Assembly (NCBI GenBank): GCA_035633255.1 | Contig: DASQFD010000131.1 | Coordinates: 1-14,901 of the forward strand | Length of the DNA: 14,901 bases | Reading direction: 5' to 3' | Origin: DASQFD01 sp035633255 | GTDB taxonomy: Bacteria > Actinomycetota > Actinomycetes > Actinomycetales > Dermatophilaceae | Part shown: positions 1 through 7,620 of the stretch, piece by piece | How the letters are laid out: each line of letters begins with the position of its first letter | Numbering within the stretch: position 1 is the stretch's first letter | Notes under the pieces: generated by a model | What the model was told of the DNA's origin: nothing | The model's database searches: none | The model's input: the letters and a program-made list of their open reading frames with translations, nothing else | Made by a program: the position numbers and the translations under genes

Positions 1-66
1 CTCGATCAGCGCCCACTGCTCATCGGTCAGGTCGGAGGGATAGCGGCGCGCGGAAGAAGTTGCCAT
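1..66 (-). CDS. IS5-family transposase, N-terminal fragment
   Basis: The ATG at 66-64 opens a frame that runs to the window edge without a stop, giving 22 residues. It begins MATSSARRYPSDLTDEQWAL, which is the characteristic start of IS5-family (IS112/IS427-like) transposases: a basic leader followed by the 'YPSDLTDEQWALIE' helix. The DDE catalytic core lies beyond the left edge. In full elements this protein cuts and joins the terminal inverted repeats. Whether the copy is intact cannot be judged from this part. The family call rests on recognition of the N-terminal signature only. Confidence 0.8.
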   Translation of the reverse strand, partial: MATSSARRYPSDLTDEQWALIE

Positions 67-116
67 GTCGCAACCCTGACCACATCAGCCACAGCCGTCA
101 CGCAGGCACGCCGACC

Positions 117-142
117 GCTTCCCAAACACGTTCTCAGGCCCG
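117..142 (-). repeat. Candidate IS5 terminal inverted repeat
   Basis: Read on the minus strand, this stretch begins GGCCTGAGAACGTGTTTGGG, and it lies about 50-75 bases upstream of the transposase start. That is where the left end of a compact IS5 element is expected, and the GTGTTTGG-type core resembles ends of this family. The second terminal repeat is outside the window, so the assignment is tentative. Confidence 0.35.
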
Positions 143-443
143 CGCCGCAGCACGGCCCCGGTGCGGTCGGCCTAAGGCCCCGTGCACGGCCGTGAAGCCG
201 TCGGCGTCGGCAAGGACGGTCCAGACGCGGACGTCCCTGCCCGTGCCGTCGTGGTCCTTCTCGAAGACCCGCACGGCGTCGCCGTGGCGGCGGCCGTCAC
301 CGCAGACCGGGTACCGGTCACCGTCGAGGTCGAGCTCGAGCGTGGTCTCGTCGAGGAGCTCCGTGAGGTCGGTGGGCGGCCCTCCCCCCCACCGACAGCA
401 CGCGGTACGGCCTGAAGGACACGATGTATCGAAATGTCGGCAT
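134..443 (-). pseudogene. Small hypothetical protein, frameshifted at a 7-base homopolymer
   Basis: The ATG at 443-441 follows a strong GGAGGAG ribosome-binding site at a spacing of about 4-5 bases. It opens with MPTFRYIVSFRPYRVLSVGG. At a run of seven C at 384-390 (G on the coding strand) the frame goes off. Coding character resumes in the neighbouring frame as PPTDLTELLDETTLELDLDG, then an acidic stretch containing VFEKDHDGTGRDVRVWTVLA, and stops at 134. Restoring one frame would give about 102 residues. The C-terminal dozen residues may be encoded by the adjacent IS end. No family is recognised. The homopolymer could reflect a real mutation, slippage-based on/off switching, or a sequencing error. 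Confidence 0.5.
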
Positions 444-741
444 GGCGCTCCTCCACGGGTATGTGGCGCACTCCCCTGCGGCGCCGGGACACGAACTGGT
501 GGCGACGAGCTCGCGCCGCGGCCACACCCTGCGGTTCGGTGTCGGACGGTCCCCTCCCGCCGATCAGCCCAGCCTGACACAGCGCGACCCCGCAGCGGCC
601 CGCGGGCAAGGGGCAATGGCAGCGTCCCGCGCGCGCACCGGCGTGCCGCCCGCCGGCCGGCCGTCGAAGACGGCGGACGGGTCACCATGACGTCGGTCAC
701 GTCCCCCGGCCAGGGGGCGGGGCGGTGAGGATGCTGGAGGG
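444..741. other. Non-coding gap between the small broken gene and the ABC operon
   Basis: This roughly 300-base stretch separates a minus-strand gene (start at 443) from a plus-strand operon (start at 742), so promoters for both should lie here. I see no convincing gene, RNA or clear -10/-35 pair. Open frames in it have poor coding character. Confidence 0.4.
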
Positions 742-1644
742 GTGGGCACCAGTGACGTCGCCCTCGAGCTGCGAGGGCTCACGAAGTTCTACGGCCGCCG
801 CCGCGGCATCGAGGACCTGACCCTGACCGTCGAGCACCGCGAGGTCTACGGCTTCCTCGGCCCGAACGGCGCTGGCAAGACCACGACGATCCGGATGCTG
901 CTCGGGCTGACCCGTCCGACGGCCGGCGGCGCCCGGGTGCTCGGGTTGGACCTCGCGGCCGACGGGGCGCGGATCCGTGCCGATGTCGGCTACCTGCCGG
1001 GTGACCTGGCGCTCTACGACCGGATGCGGGGCTCGGAGCTGCTGTCCTTCCTCGCGCGGATGCGCGGGGGTGTGCCGAAGGAGGACTACCTCGACCTGGC
1101 CGAGCGGCTCGAGCTGGACCTGACGCGTCGGGTGCGGGACCTCTCCAAGGGGAACCGGCAGAAGGTCGGGCTGGTGCAGGCCTTCATGCACCGCCCCCGG
1201 CTGCTCGTGCTGGACGAGCCGACGAGCGGGCTGGACCCGCTGGTGCAGCAGGAGTTCCAGCGGCTGGTGAGGGCGTCCGTGGAGGCCGGGGCCACCGTCT
1301 TCCTCTCCTCGCACGTCCTCAGCGAGGTCGAGCAGCTGGCCGACCGGGTGGCTATCGTCGACGACGGACGGCTCCTGCTCGTCGCCGACGTCGACGAGCT
1401 GAGGGAGCGCGCCGCCCGCCGCGTGGAGCTCGACTTCACCGTCGCTCCGCCGGCCGAGCTGGGGGAGCTGCCGCACGTGCGCGTGCTGGAGGTGCGGGGC
1501 CGGACCGCCGTGTGCCTCGTCGCCGGGCCGGTGGGCGAGCTCCTCAAGTTCGCCGTCGACCACGGCGTCGTGGACGTGCACACCCACGACCCCGACCTCG
1601 AGGACGCCTTCCTCGGGTACGTGCGCCAGGGAGGGGAGCGATGA
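742..1644 (+). CDS. ABC transporter ATP-binding protein (ABC-2 type exporter)
   Basis: This 300-residue nucleotide-binding subunit powers an ABC-2 exporter at the cytoplasmic membrane. Visible motifs are Walker A GPNGAGKTT at about 40-48, the signature LSKGNRQK at 134-141, Walker B LLVLDEP at 154-160 with the D-loop SGLD, and the switch histidine in SSHVLSEV. The Q-loop position reads GYLPGDLALY, a glutamine-less form common in this drug/antibiotic-exporter-like subfamily. A C-terminal domain of about 80 residues follows the core, as is usual for DrrA/CcmA-like subunits. The GTG start is preferred because it precedes the conserved beta-strand, but GGAGGG abuts it, so the exact start is uncertain. 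The stop overlaps the permease start by 4 bp (ATGA), so the pair is co-translated. The substrate cannot be told from the sequence. Confidence 0.9.
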   Translation: MGTSDVALELRGLTKFYGRRRGIEDLTLTVEHREVYGFLGPNGAGKTTTIRMLLGLTRPTAGGARVLGLDLAADGARIRADVGYLPGDLALYDRMRGSELLSFLARMRGGVPKEDYLDLAERLELDLTRRVRDLSKGNRQKVGLVQAFMHRPRLLVLDEPTSGLDPLVQQEFQRLVRASVEAGATVFLSSHVLSEVEQLADRVAIVDDGRLLLVADVDELRERAARRVELDFTVAPPAELGELPHVRVLEVRGRTAVCLVAGPVGELLKFAVDHGVVDVHTHDPDLEDAFLGYVRQGGER

Positions 1645-2501
1645 TGTCCGTCGCCCACGCCGCCACCCGCCGGCACGCCGCCGTGCCGGCCGCCGGCGCC
1701 CAGCTGTGGCTGCTCTTCGCGCGCTCGCTCGCCGACCGGTGGCGCTCGCTGCTGGCCTGGGCGGTGGGCCTCGCCGCGATCGCCGCCGTCCAGCTGACGG
1801 TGTACCCGTCGGTGAGCTCCTCCCGGCAGGAGATGCAGGCATTCGTCGACCAGTGGCCCGAGGCCTTCCGGGAGGCGTTCGGGCTGGACGCCTACGCCAG
1901 CGGACCGGGCTACCTCAACGCCGAGCTGTTCAGCATGGTCGTGCCGTTCGTCCTCGTGGGGGTGGCCATCGGCGCGGCGGCCGCGGCCACTGCCGGTGAG
2001 GAGGAGCGGGGGACCGCCGACCTGCTGCTCTCCCTTCCCGTCACGCGAGGCCGCGTGCTCCTCGCGAAGACGCTCGTCATGGTGACGGCCGTGGCGGTCG
2101 TCGCGGTGAGCGGCTGGGTCGTGCTCGTGGTCGGCTGCCCCCTGGTCGACCTGTCCATCGACAGCGGCGACCTCGCCGGTGGGTTCGCGATGGCCGCGCT
2201 GCTCGGCGTCCTCTACGGAGCCGTGGCGCTGCTGGTCGGGGCCCTGAGCGGCAGCCGCGCGCTCGCGCTGGGCGCCGGCGTAGGACTCGCCCTCGCCGCC
2301 TTCCTCCTCGACGCGCTGGCACCCATGGCGGACTGGCTGGAGTCGTGGCAGCAGGCCTCACCGTTCGACTGGGCGTTCGGCAACTCGCCCCTGCTCCAGG
2401 GCTCCGACGGCGTCATGGCGCTGCGGATGGTCGGCGTGACGCTGCTGCTGCTCGCCCTGGCGCACCTCGCCTTCCGCCGCCGCGACGTCACCACCCGCTG
2501 A
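1641..2501 (+). CDS. ABC-2 type transporter permease
   Basis: This 286-residue integral membrane protein is the channel partner of the ATPase just upstream. It has a short cytoplasmic N-terminus, then about six hydrophobic segments: one near residues 35-55 ending at LTVYPS, one containing VVPFVLVGVAIGAAAAATAG, and further segments containing VMVTAVAVVAVSGWVVLVVG, AMAALLGVLYGAVALLVGAL, a glycine/alanine-rich helix, and the C-terminal LLLLALAHLAF. The motif EERGTADLLLSLPVTRGRVL between helices is typical of ABC-2 permeases. The ATG at 1641 overlaps the ATPase stop and follows GGAGGGGAG. ATG 1644 is an equally possible start. No regulator gene is adjacent. Confidence 0.88.
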   Translation: MMSVAHAATRRHAAVPAAGAQLWLLFARSLADRWRSLLAWAVGLAAIAAVQLTVYPSVSSSRQEMQAFVDQWPEAFREAFGLDAYASGPGYLNAELFSMVVPFVLVGVAIGAAAAATAGEEERGTADLLLSLPVTRGRVLLAKTLVMVTAVAVVAVSGWVVLVVGCPLVDLSIDSGDLAGGFAMAALLGVLYGAVALLVGALSGSRALALGAGVGLALAAFLLDALAPMADWLESWQQASPFDWAFGNSPLLQGSDGVMALRMVGVTLLLLALAHLAFRRRDVTTR

Positions 2502-2534
2502 CCGCTGCGGCCCCCGGCAGGGCACCATCGTCCC

Positions 2535-3572
2535 GTGAGAGCGATGGTGCTGGACTCCGTCCGGGCCCGACCCCGGGTCCGGGACGTCCCCGCCCCGACC
2601 GCCGCGCCGGACGGCGTCGTGCTCCGTGTCCTCGCCACCGGCATGTGCGGCAGCGACTGGCACGCGTGGGCGGGGCACGAGGACCTCACCTTCCCGCACG
2701 TGCCGGGCCACGGGCTCGCGGGCGTGGTGGTCGAGGTGGGGAGCGAGGTCCGTCGGTGGCACCTCGGGGACCGGGTCACCGTCCCCTTCGTCTGCGGGTG
2801 CGGTCGCTGCGAGTGGTGCCGAGCCGGTGAGGCGCAGGTCTGCCCGCGGCAGCAGCAGCCCGGCTTTACCCACTGGGGGTCCTTCGCGGAGCTCGTGGCC
2901 CTGCACGCGGCCGACACCAACCTGGTGACGATCCCCGAGGAGGTCGACGCCACGGCTGCGGCGAGCCTGGGCTGCCGGTTCGCCACGGCATACCGGGCCC
3001 TGGTGGCCCGCGCGAGGGTGACGGAGGGCGAGTGGGTGACCGTCATCGGCGCGGGAGGCGTGGGGCTGAGCGCGGTGCTGGTCGCCCGGTCACTGGGCGC
3101 CCGCGTGGTGGCGGTGGACCGCAGTCCGGAGGCCCTGGCGCTGGCCTCCGAGCTCGGCGCCGAGCACACCGTCCTGGCGGACGGCAGGGACGTGGCTGCC
3201 GCCGTCGCCAACCTCACCGACGGCGGCAGCCACGTCTCCGTCGACGCGGTGGGCAGCCCGCAGACCTGTGCCGCAGCGCTGCTCAGCCTGCGTCGCCGCG
3301 GACGACACCTCCAGGTGGGGTTGCTGCCGCCGATCGACGGCGTCCCCCGGGTGCCGATGGCACGGGTGATCGCCTGGGAGCTCGACGTGCTGGGCAGCCA
3401 CGGGATGGCGGCGGCCGACCACCCGGCGATGATGGCGTCGAACGAGGAGGGTCGGCTGCGGCCGCAGCTCCTGGTGGAGCGAACCATCGGGCTCGAGGAG
3501 GCGGCTGAGCTGCTGCCGGTGTTCGAACGGGCGTTCTTGACCGGCGTCACGATGGTGGACCCCGCGCGCTGA
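2535..3572 (+). CDS. Zinc-dependent alcohol dehydrogenase (MDR superfamily)
   Basis: This 345-residue medium-chain dehydrogenase/reductase is predicted to oxidise an alcohol or reduce an aldehyde with NAD(P) in the cytoplasm. The GroES-like N-terminal domain carries the catalytic zinc ligand Cys38 (GMCGSD) and His59. The structural zinc lobe is complete, with Cys89, Cys92, Cys95 and Cys103 in CGCGRCEWC...C. The Rossmann domain has GAGGVG at 172-177 and an acidic residue (VDRS) at the end of beta-2, favouring NAD. The usual GHE motif reads GHG here (Gly60 for Glu), a single-base difference. GTG 2535 is chosen because the protein then begins MRAMVLDSV, the normal family start. It lies 33 bases after the ABC permease but is probably a separate function. 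The substrate is unknown. Confidence 0.9.
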   Translation: MRAMVLDSVRARPRVRDVPAPTAAPDGVVLRVLATGMCGSDWHAWAGHEDLTFPHVPGHGLAGVVVEVGSEVRRWHLGDRVTVPFVCGCGRCEWCRAGEAQVCPRQQQPGFTHWGSFAELVALHAADTNLVTIPEEVDATAAASLGCRFATAYRALVARARVTEGEWVTVIGAGGVGLSAVLVARSLGARVVAVDRSPEALALASELGAEHTVLADGRDVAAAVANLTDGGSHVSVDAVGSPQTCAAALLSLRRRGRHLQVGLLPPIDGVPRVPMARVIAWELDVLGSHGMAAADHPAMMASNEEGRLRPQLLVERTIGLEEAAELLPVFERAFLTGVTMVDPAR

Positions 3573-3754
3573 CGAGCCCGGCGCAGGTTGTCGCGCGCCG
3601 CCCCGGTCAGGACCCTGTGTGCCGTGGCTCCCGAAGGGAGGGTCCACCTCACCACCGACTCCAGCACACCTGGGAGGCCCGGGGCGAGCGTCGCGGGGCA
3701 GCCGTCTGCTCTCGCAGCGCGGTGCGACACCGTCGCGGTGCTCTCAGCGACCGG

Positions 3755-4288
3755 GTGCTCGAGTCGCGCGACGGCGGAGCGTCGTCCGACGTCCTCGCCA
3801 TCGCCATCGCCCTGCGCGCCGTGCTGCCGGGCCGGGTGCACACGATCGCCATGCCGACCGAGGACGTCGAGCTGGCCCTGCGCCTGCGCGTCCAGCACGA
3901 CAATGTGCTGGGCGGGGTGGAGCAGATCCGCGCCGTGGCCGACCGGCTCACCACCGAGGGCGCCGACCTGGTGCCGGTGCGACGCCTGCTGGACACCTTG
4001 GAGGCGGGGCTGCTCCCCCACGAACGTGACGACGAGCGGCTCTCTCTCCCGCTGGTCGGCCGCGCGATGGGTGCCTTGGAGGCCGCCGCGGCGCTGAGCC
4101 GCACGCATGCCGAGATCCACCACCAGGTCAGCAGGCTCCGTCACCTGCTCATCGACCTCGACGACGACACGGTCCACGACGAGGACGTCATCGAGCTGCG
4201 CCGACTCCTCTACGGGCTCTACGCGGTGCTGCGCCTGCACAACGCCCAGGAGGAGGCGGGCGCCTTCGCCCTGGTCCCCTCGGCCTGA
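3755..4288 (+). CDS. Hemerythrin HHE-domain protein, probable remnant of a metal ATPase-hemerythrin fusion
   Basis: The C-terminal 150 residues form a four-helix hemerythrin-like domain with the expected metal-binding pattern: QHDNVL, LLPHERDDE, SRTHAEIHH and LHNAQEEAG supply the histidine and carboxylate ligands. Such domains bind a di-iron centre used for oxygen, NO or redox sensing. The preceding segment SSDVLAIAIALRAVLPG resembles the last helix of heavy-metal P1B-type ATPases, which in actinobacteria can carry a C-terminal hemerythrin. This frame is therefore likely the tail of such a gene whose ATPase part is gone. The frame is open back to GTG 3617, but the residues before 3755 lack coding character. 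GTG 3755 and ATG 3851 are both possible starts. It converges with the MFS gene. Confidence 0.7.
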   Translation: MLESRDGGASSDVLAIAIALRAVLPGRVHTIAMPTEDVELALRLRVQHDNVLGGVEQIRAVADRLTTEGADLVPVRRLLDTLEAGLLPHERDDERLSLPLVGRAMGALEAAAALSRTHAEIHHQVSRLRHLLIDLDDDTVHDEDVIELRRLLYGLYAVLRLHNAQEEAGAFALVPSA

Positions 4289-4310
4289 CGGCACGCGGCG
4301 GGCGCTGGGC

Positions 4311-4332
4311 CCGGCCCGCTCAACGGGGCCGG
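4311..4332. terminator. Possible bidirectional hairpin between convergent genes
   Basis: CCGGCCCG (4311-4318) can pair with CGGGGCCGG (4324-4332) across a five-base loop, with one bulged base. It lies in the 80-base gap between the convergent hemerythrin and MFS genes, where a shared terminator is expected. There is no T-tract, as is common in actinomycetes. In sequence this GC-rich, a hairpin alone is weak evidence. Confidence 0.35.
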
Positions 4333-4368
4333 TCACGCGCGGGCACCGGGGCCGGACCGGTCCCTTTG

Positions 4369-5637
4369 TCACCCCGCGGCGGGCAGCAGCCGCAGCGCCC
4401 GGGCCAGGAGCACGGCGGCGAGCAGCTGCGACGCGGCCACGACCACGACGAGCGAGGTCAGGGAGCGCTCGTAGAGCCAGCCGGCGAGGGCGCCCCCGGC
4501 GACCGCGGCGGCCCCCTGGAACGCGGCGAAGACGCCGTATGCCGTGGCGCGCCGCGGTGCGGCGACGATCTCCGCGACGAGCGCCTTGACGGTCGAGTCC
4601 TGCAGCCCGAACGCGAGCCCCCAGACGAGCACCCCGAGCAGCGCCACCCAGAGCCGCCCACCCAGCGCAAGGGCGGGCACGACGGCGACGAGGGCGGGCA
4701 CGGCATACAGCACCGTCGGGCCGGACCGGTCGTAGAGCCAGCCCACGACGAGCGCGCCGACCGCCTCGGCGAGCATGCCGGCGGCATACACCACCGGCAC
4801 CAGCGCCTCGGTCGCGAGCCCGGTGACGGTGAGGTGGTAGCCGATGAGGCCGAAGGTGACCAGCCCCCCGGTGACCAGGCTGGCCGCCGCGGCGTACCAG
4901 AAGAACGCGGGAGGCAGCCCCGCCCCCCTCACCTGGGCCCACCAGCCCGGCACGGTCGGTGTGCCGGGCGGCACGGCGTCCTGGTGGTGCCCCTCCGCGT
5001 CGGGGCGGGGCGCGCCGGCACGGGTCGCCAGCAGCACGACCATGGTCGCGACACCCGGCACCGCCAGGACGGCGAGGCCGGTCCAGAGCGCGCCGGTCAC
5101 GGCGACGACGGCCGCGACGAGCAGGGGGCCGAGGAAGGCGCCGGTCTGGTCCATGGCCTTGTGCACCCCGAAGCCGCGGCCCCTCCCGACCTGGGCCGCG
5201 AACTGCGCGAGCAGGGCCGTCTTGGCCGGGCTGCGCACGGCCTTGCCGGTGCGCTCGAGCAGGATCAGTACCGCGGCGACGGTGAGCCCCGCCGCGCCGA
5301 GGAAGGGCGTGACCGCGAGGAGTGGCACGGACACCACCGTGAGGGCGTAGCCGCTGATCGTCGCGGCCCAGTAGCGACCGGTGCGGTCGCTCCACGGCCC
5401 GACGAGCAGCCGCAGAAGAAGCGCAGTGCCCTCCCCGGCGCCCGTGACGAGCCCCACGACGAGCGCGCTGGCGCCCAGGCTCGCGAGGAGCGGGCCGTAG
5501 ACCGAGCGGGCACCCTCGTACACGAGGTCGGCGGCCAGGCTGGTCACGCCGAACATGACGACCACTCGCCACGGCGACCAGGCCGGTCCGCGCGTGGGGG
5601 TGCCCGTCGGCTGCTCGGGGGAGGCCGGCACGGTCAC
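4369..5637 (-). CDS. Major facilitator superfamily (MFS) transporter
   Basis: This 422-residue inner-membrane transporter has about ten to twelve hydrophobic helices and a central hydrophilic loop (around PRPDAEGHHQDAVPPGTP) dividing two halves. The first half contains LVYEGARSVYGPLLASLG and GPWSDRTGRYWAATISG. The latter is the loop 2-3 MFS signature region (G-x-x-x-D-R-x-G-R), and GWLYDRSG repeats it in the second half. It is expected to use proton motive force to move a small solute or drug; the substrate is not predictable. GTG 5637 is selected because it gives a short polar leader (VTVPASPEQPTG) before the first helix. The frame is open further upstream but without coding character. It is divergent from the DUF1345 gene, with 58 bases between them that must hold both promoters. 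Confidence 0.88.
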   Translation of the reverse strand: MTVPASPEQPTGTPTRGPAWSPWRVVVMFGVTSLAADLVYEGARSVYGPLLASLGASALVVGLVTGAGEGTALLLRLLVGPWSDRTGRYWAATISGYALTVVSVPLLAVTPFLGAAGLTVAAVLILLERTGKAVRSPAKTALLAQFAAQVGRGRGFGVHKAMDQTGAFLGPLLVAAVVAVTGALWTGLAVLAVPGVATMVVLLATRAGAPRPDAEGHHQDAVPPGTPTVPGWWAQVRGAGLPPAFFWYAAAASLVTGGLVTFGLIGYHLTVTGLATEALVPVVYAAGMLAEAVGALVVGWLYDRSGPTVLYAVPALVAVVPALALGGRLWVALLGVLVWGLAFGLQDSTVKALVAEIVAAPRRATAYGVFAAFQGAAAVAGGALAGWLYERSLTSLVVVVAASQLLAAVLLARALRLLPAAG

Positions 5638-5695
5638 CGGGCCACGATAGGCGCACACCGGGCCGGTGGAGGGCTGGCTGGTACCGTGACCGGCC

Positions 5696-6385
5696 GTGAC
5701 GGCCAGGGGGCAGTCAGGGCGACCACACCGAGCCTTCGGTCCGGTGGCCGGATCCTCGTCGCGCGCTCGGCTCCTCGCGTCCTTCGTGGTGGGAGTGGTG
5801 GTCGCCTTGCTGGCCGCGGCGCTGGGAGGCGGCCGGGCTGCGCCACTGCTGGGCTGGGACGCCCTTGCGCTGGCGTACAGCACGTCCGTGTGGCTCTCGG
5901 TGCGGGGCTACGACGCGGCGACGACGGCGGCGCACAGCAAGCGCGACAACCCCTCCAGGCGGTCCGCCGACCTGGTGGTCGTGACGGCCGCGGTGGCCAG
6001 CCTGGTCGGCGTCGGCGTCCTGCTGCTCGGCACCGGGTCGAAGGGGGGCTCCGGGGGCGGCGCGGTGCTCGAGGGACTGCTGGGGCTGCTGTCGGTGGGC
6101 GCGAGCTGGCTGCTCGTGCACACGCTGTTCACCCTGGAGTACGCGCGCCTCTACTACGAGGAGCCGGTCGGCGGCGTGGACTTCAACTCGGACGAGCGGC
6201 CGACGTACCGCGACTTCGCGTACCTCGCCTTCACGCTCGGCATGACCTACCAGGTGTCCGACACGAGCATCGGCTCCAGCGCGGTGCGGGCCGTGGCGCT
6301 GCGGCACGCGTTGCTGTCCTACGTCTTCGGGGCGGTCATCATCGCGGCGACCATCAACCTCCTGGTCGGGCTGGCCAACCGGTGA
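5696..6385 (+). CDS. DUF1345 family membrane protein
   Basis: This protein of about 229 residues has four to five membrane helices, with segments around LLASFVVGVVVALLAAALGG, LVVVTAAVASLVGVGVLLLG, a helix near LLGLLSVGASWLLVHTLFTL, and a C-terminal helix near FGAVIIAATINLLVGLA. DUF1345 hallmarks are clear: LEYARLYYEEP, then GGVDFNSDERPTYRDFAYLA, then FTLGMTYQVSDTSI and LRHALLSYVFGAVII. The function of the family is not established. GTG 5696 fits the frame, but the first 25 residues are poorly hydrophobic and a later start is possible. It ends 16 bases before the convergent reductase remnant. Confidence 0.85.
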   Translation: MTARGQSGRPHRAFGPVAGSSSRARLLASFVVGVVVALLAAALGGGRAAPLLGWDALALAYSTSVWLSVRGYDAATTAAHSKRDNPSRRSADLVVVTAAVASLVGVGVLLLGTGSKGGSGGGAVLEGLLGLLSVGASWLLVHTLFTLEYARLYYEEPVGGVDFNSDERPTYRDFAYLAFTLGMTYQVSDTSIGSSAVRAVALRHALLSYVFGAVIIAATINLLVGLANR

Positions 6386-6401
6386 CCGGACACCGGCCCC
6401 G

Positions 6402-7620
6402 TCAGCCCGAGGCGGCGGCCAGCTCGGTCAGGGGGGTGCGGGGGTCGGCGAGCACCGCGTCCGGAACGGAGCTCCGCGACTCGATGAGGGCGCGCAGCGG
6501 CTCCACGGTGTCCCAGACGCTCACGGCGATGCCGGCGCTCACCCGGTCGTCCACGACGTAGAAGCCGACGAACTCGCGGGAGGCCAGGTCACCGCGCACG
6601 ACCAGCCGGTCCCACGAGCGCGCGCGCCCGAGGTACTCCAGCCCCAGGTCGTACTGGTCGGAGTAGAAGTACGGCAGCCGGCGGTAGGGCTCACCCCGGC
6701 CGAGCATGGCGCGGGCCGCGGCGGGGCCCTGGTTCAGCGCGACGGCCCAGTGCTCGACGTGCAGGTGCGCGCCGTAGAACGGGTGCGACTGGCAGACGAC
6801 GTCACCGGCGCCGTAGACGTCCGGCGCCGAGGTGCGCAGCATCTCGTCCACGACGACACCGTTGGGCGTCCACCGTGATGCCCGCCGCGGCGGCCAGCTC
6901 CGTGCGAGGCAGCACTCCCACCGCGACCACGACGACCTCCGCCGGCAGGTGCGCGCCGTCGAGCGTCTCCACCGCCTCGACGCGCCCGTCGCCCAGGAGG
7001 CGGGCGCCTCCGGAGCCCATCCGGAACTGCACCCCAAGCTCGACGTGGAGCCCCTGCAGCGACTGCCCCACCTCGGGCCCGAGCACCCGTTCCAGCGGGG
7101 CCTCCAGCGGGTCCACCACGGTGACGTCCGCCCCCAGCATCCGCGCCGAGGCCGCCGACCTCGCACCCGATCCACCCGGCGCCCACCACCACGACGCGCC
7201 GGCCCGGGTGGAGCTCGGCCAGGAGGGCCCTCAAGTCAGCGATGGTGCGCAGGTAGTGGACGCCGCGTGCCTCCGCCCCCGGCACGTCGAGCCGTCGAGG
7301 CATGGCCCCGGTGGCGACGAGCAGCGCCGAGTAGGCGACGCGGGTGCCGTCGTCGAGCTCCACGAGGTGGGCGCCGGTGTCGATGGAGACGGCGCGCACG
7401 CCGGTGCGCAGGGTGATGCCATGGTCGTCGTAGAACGTGGGGTCGTGCACCCGGCTGCCGTCGAAGGGCTTCTCGCGCGCAGTGCCTCCTTGGACAGCGG
7501 CGGCCGCTCGTAGGGGGGCTCCGGCTCGTCACCGAGGAGGACCACCTCGCCGTCGTAGCCCTCCTCGCGCAGGGTCTCGGCTGCCTTCGCCCCGGTCAGA
7601 CAGGTGCCGACGGGGGCGCG
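6402..7620 (-). pseudogene. Ferredoxin/rubredoxin-type NAD(P)H reductase, broken by three frameshifts
   Basis: The reading frame of an FAD-dependent pyridine nucleotide reductase of about 400 residues is spread over frames that change three times. The N-terminal piece has LTGAKAAETLREEGYDGEVV and PPYERPPLSKEALR. After a shift near 7473-7480 comes FYDDHGITLRTGVRAVSIDT and the NAD(P) motif VVVVGAGWIGCEV. After a shift near 7151-7160 comes LGADVTVVDPLEAPLERVLG and VVVVAVGVLPRTELAAAAG. After a shift near 6864-6867 comes VVVDEMLRTSAPDVYGAGDV, which carries the FAD motif, and the reductase C-terminal domain to the stop at 6402. Each shift is one extra or one missing G/C. The intact enzyme would pass electrons from NAD(P)H to a ferredoxin, for example for a P450 or dioxygenase. 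No such partner lies nearby. The N-terminal start is not identifiable. Confidence 0.82.

Larger units (their letters stand above)
1..142 (-). mobile_element. Partial IS5-family insertion sequence, left-truncated by the window edge
   Basis: The first 66 bases encode the N-terminus of an IS5-type transposase on the minus strand. About 70 bases of leader follow, ending in a plausible outer terminus near 117-142. The remainder of the element lies outside the window. The outer boundary is inferred, because the partner inverted repeat and target duplication cannot be seen. The insertion abuts, and may have replaced, the 3' end of the small broken gene at 134-443. Confidence 0.6.

Noticed and set aside
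384..390. Programmed ribosomal frameshift at the C7 tract
   Set aside because: There is no downstream structure or family precedent that I can see. A length change or sequencing error is simpler.
2213..5656. Minus-strand open frame of about 1,150 codons
   Set aside because: It runs antisense to the ADH and hemerythrin genes and out of frame with the MFS gene. It is arginine/alanine/glycine-rich with no motifs, a typical artefact of few stop codons in very GC-rich DNA.
4366..6561. Plus-strand open frame of about 730 codons
   Set aside because: It is the antisense of the MFS gene, then out of frame with DUF1345. No domain is visible.
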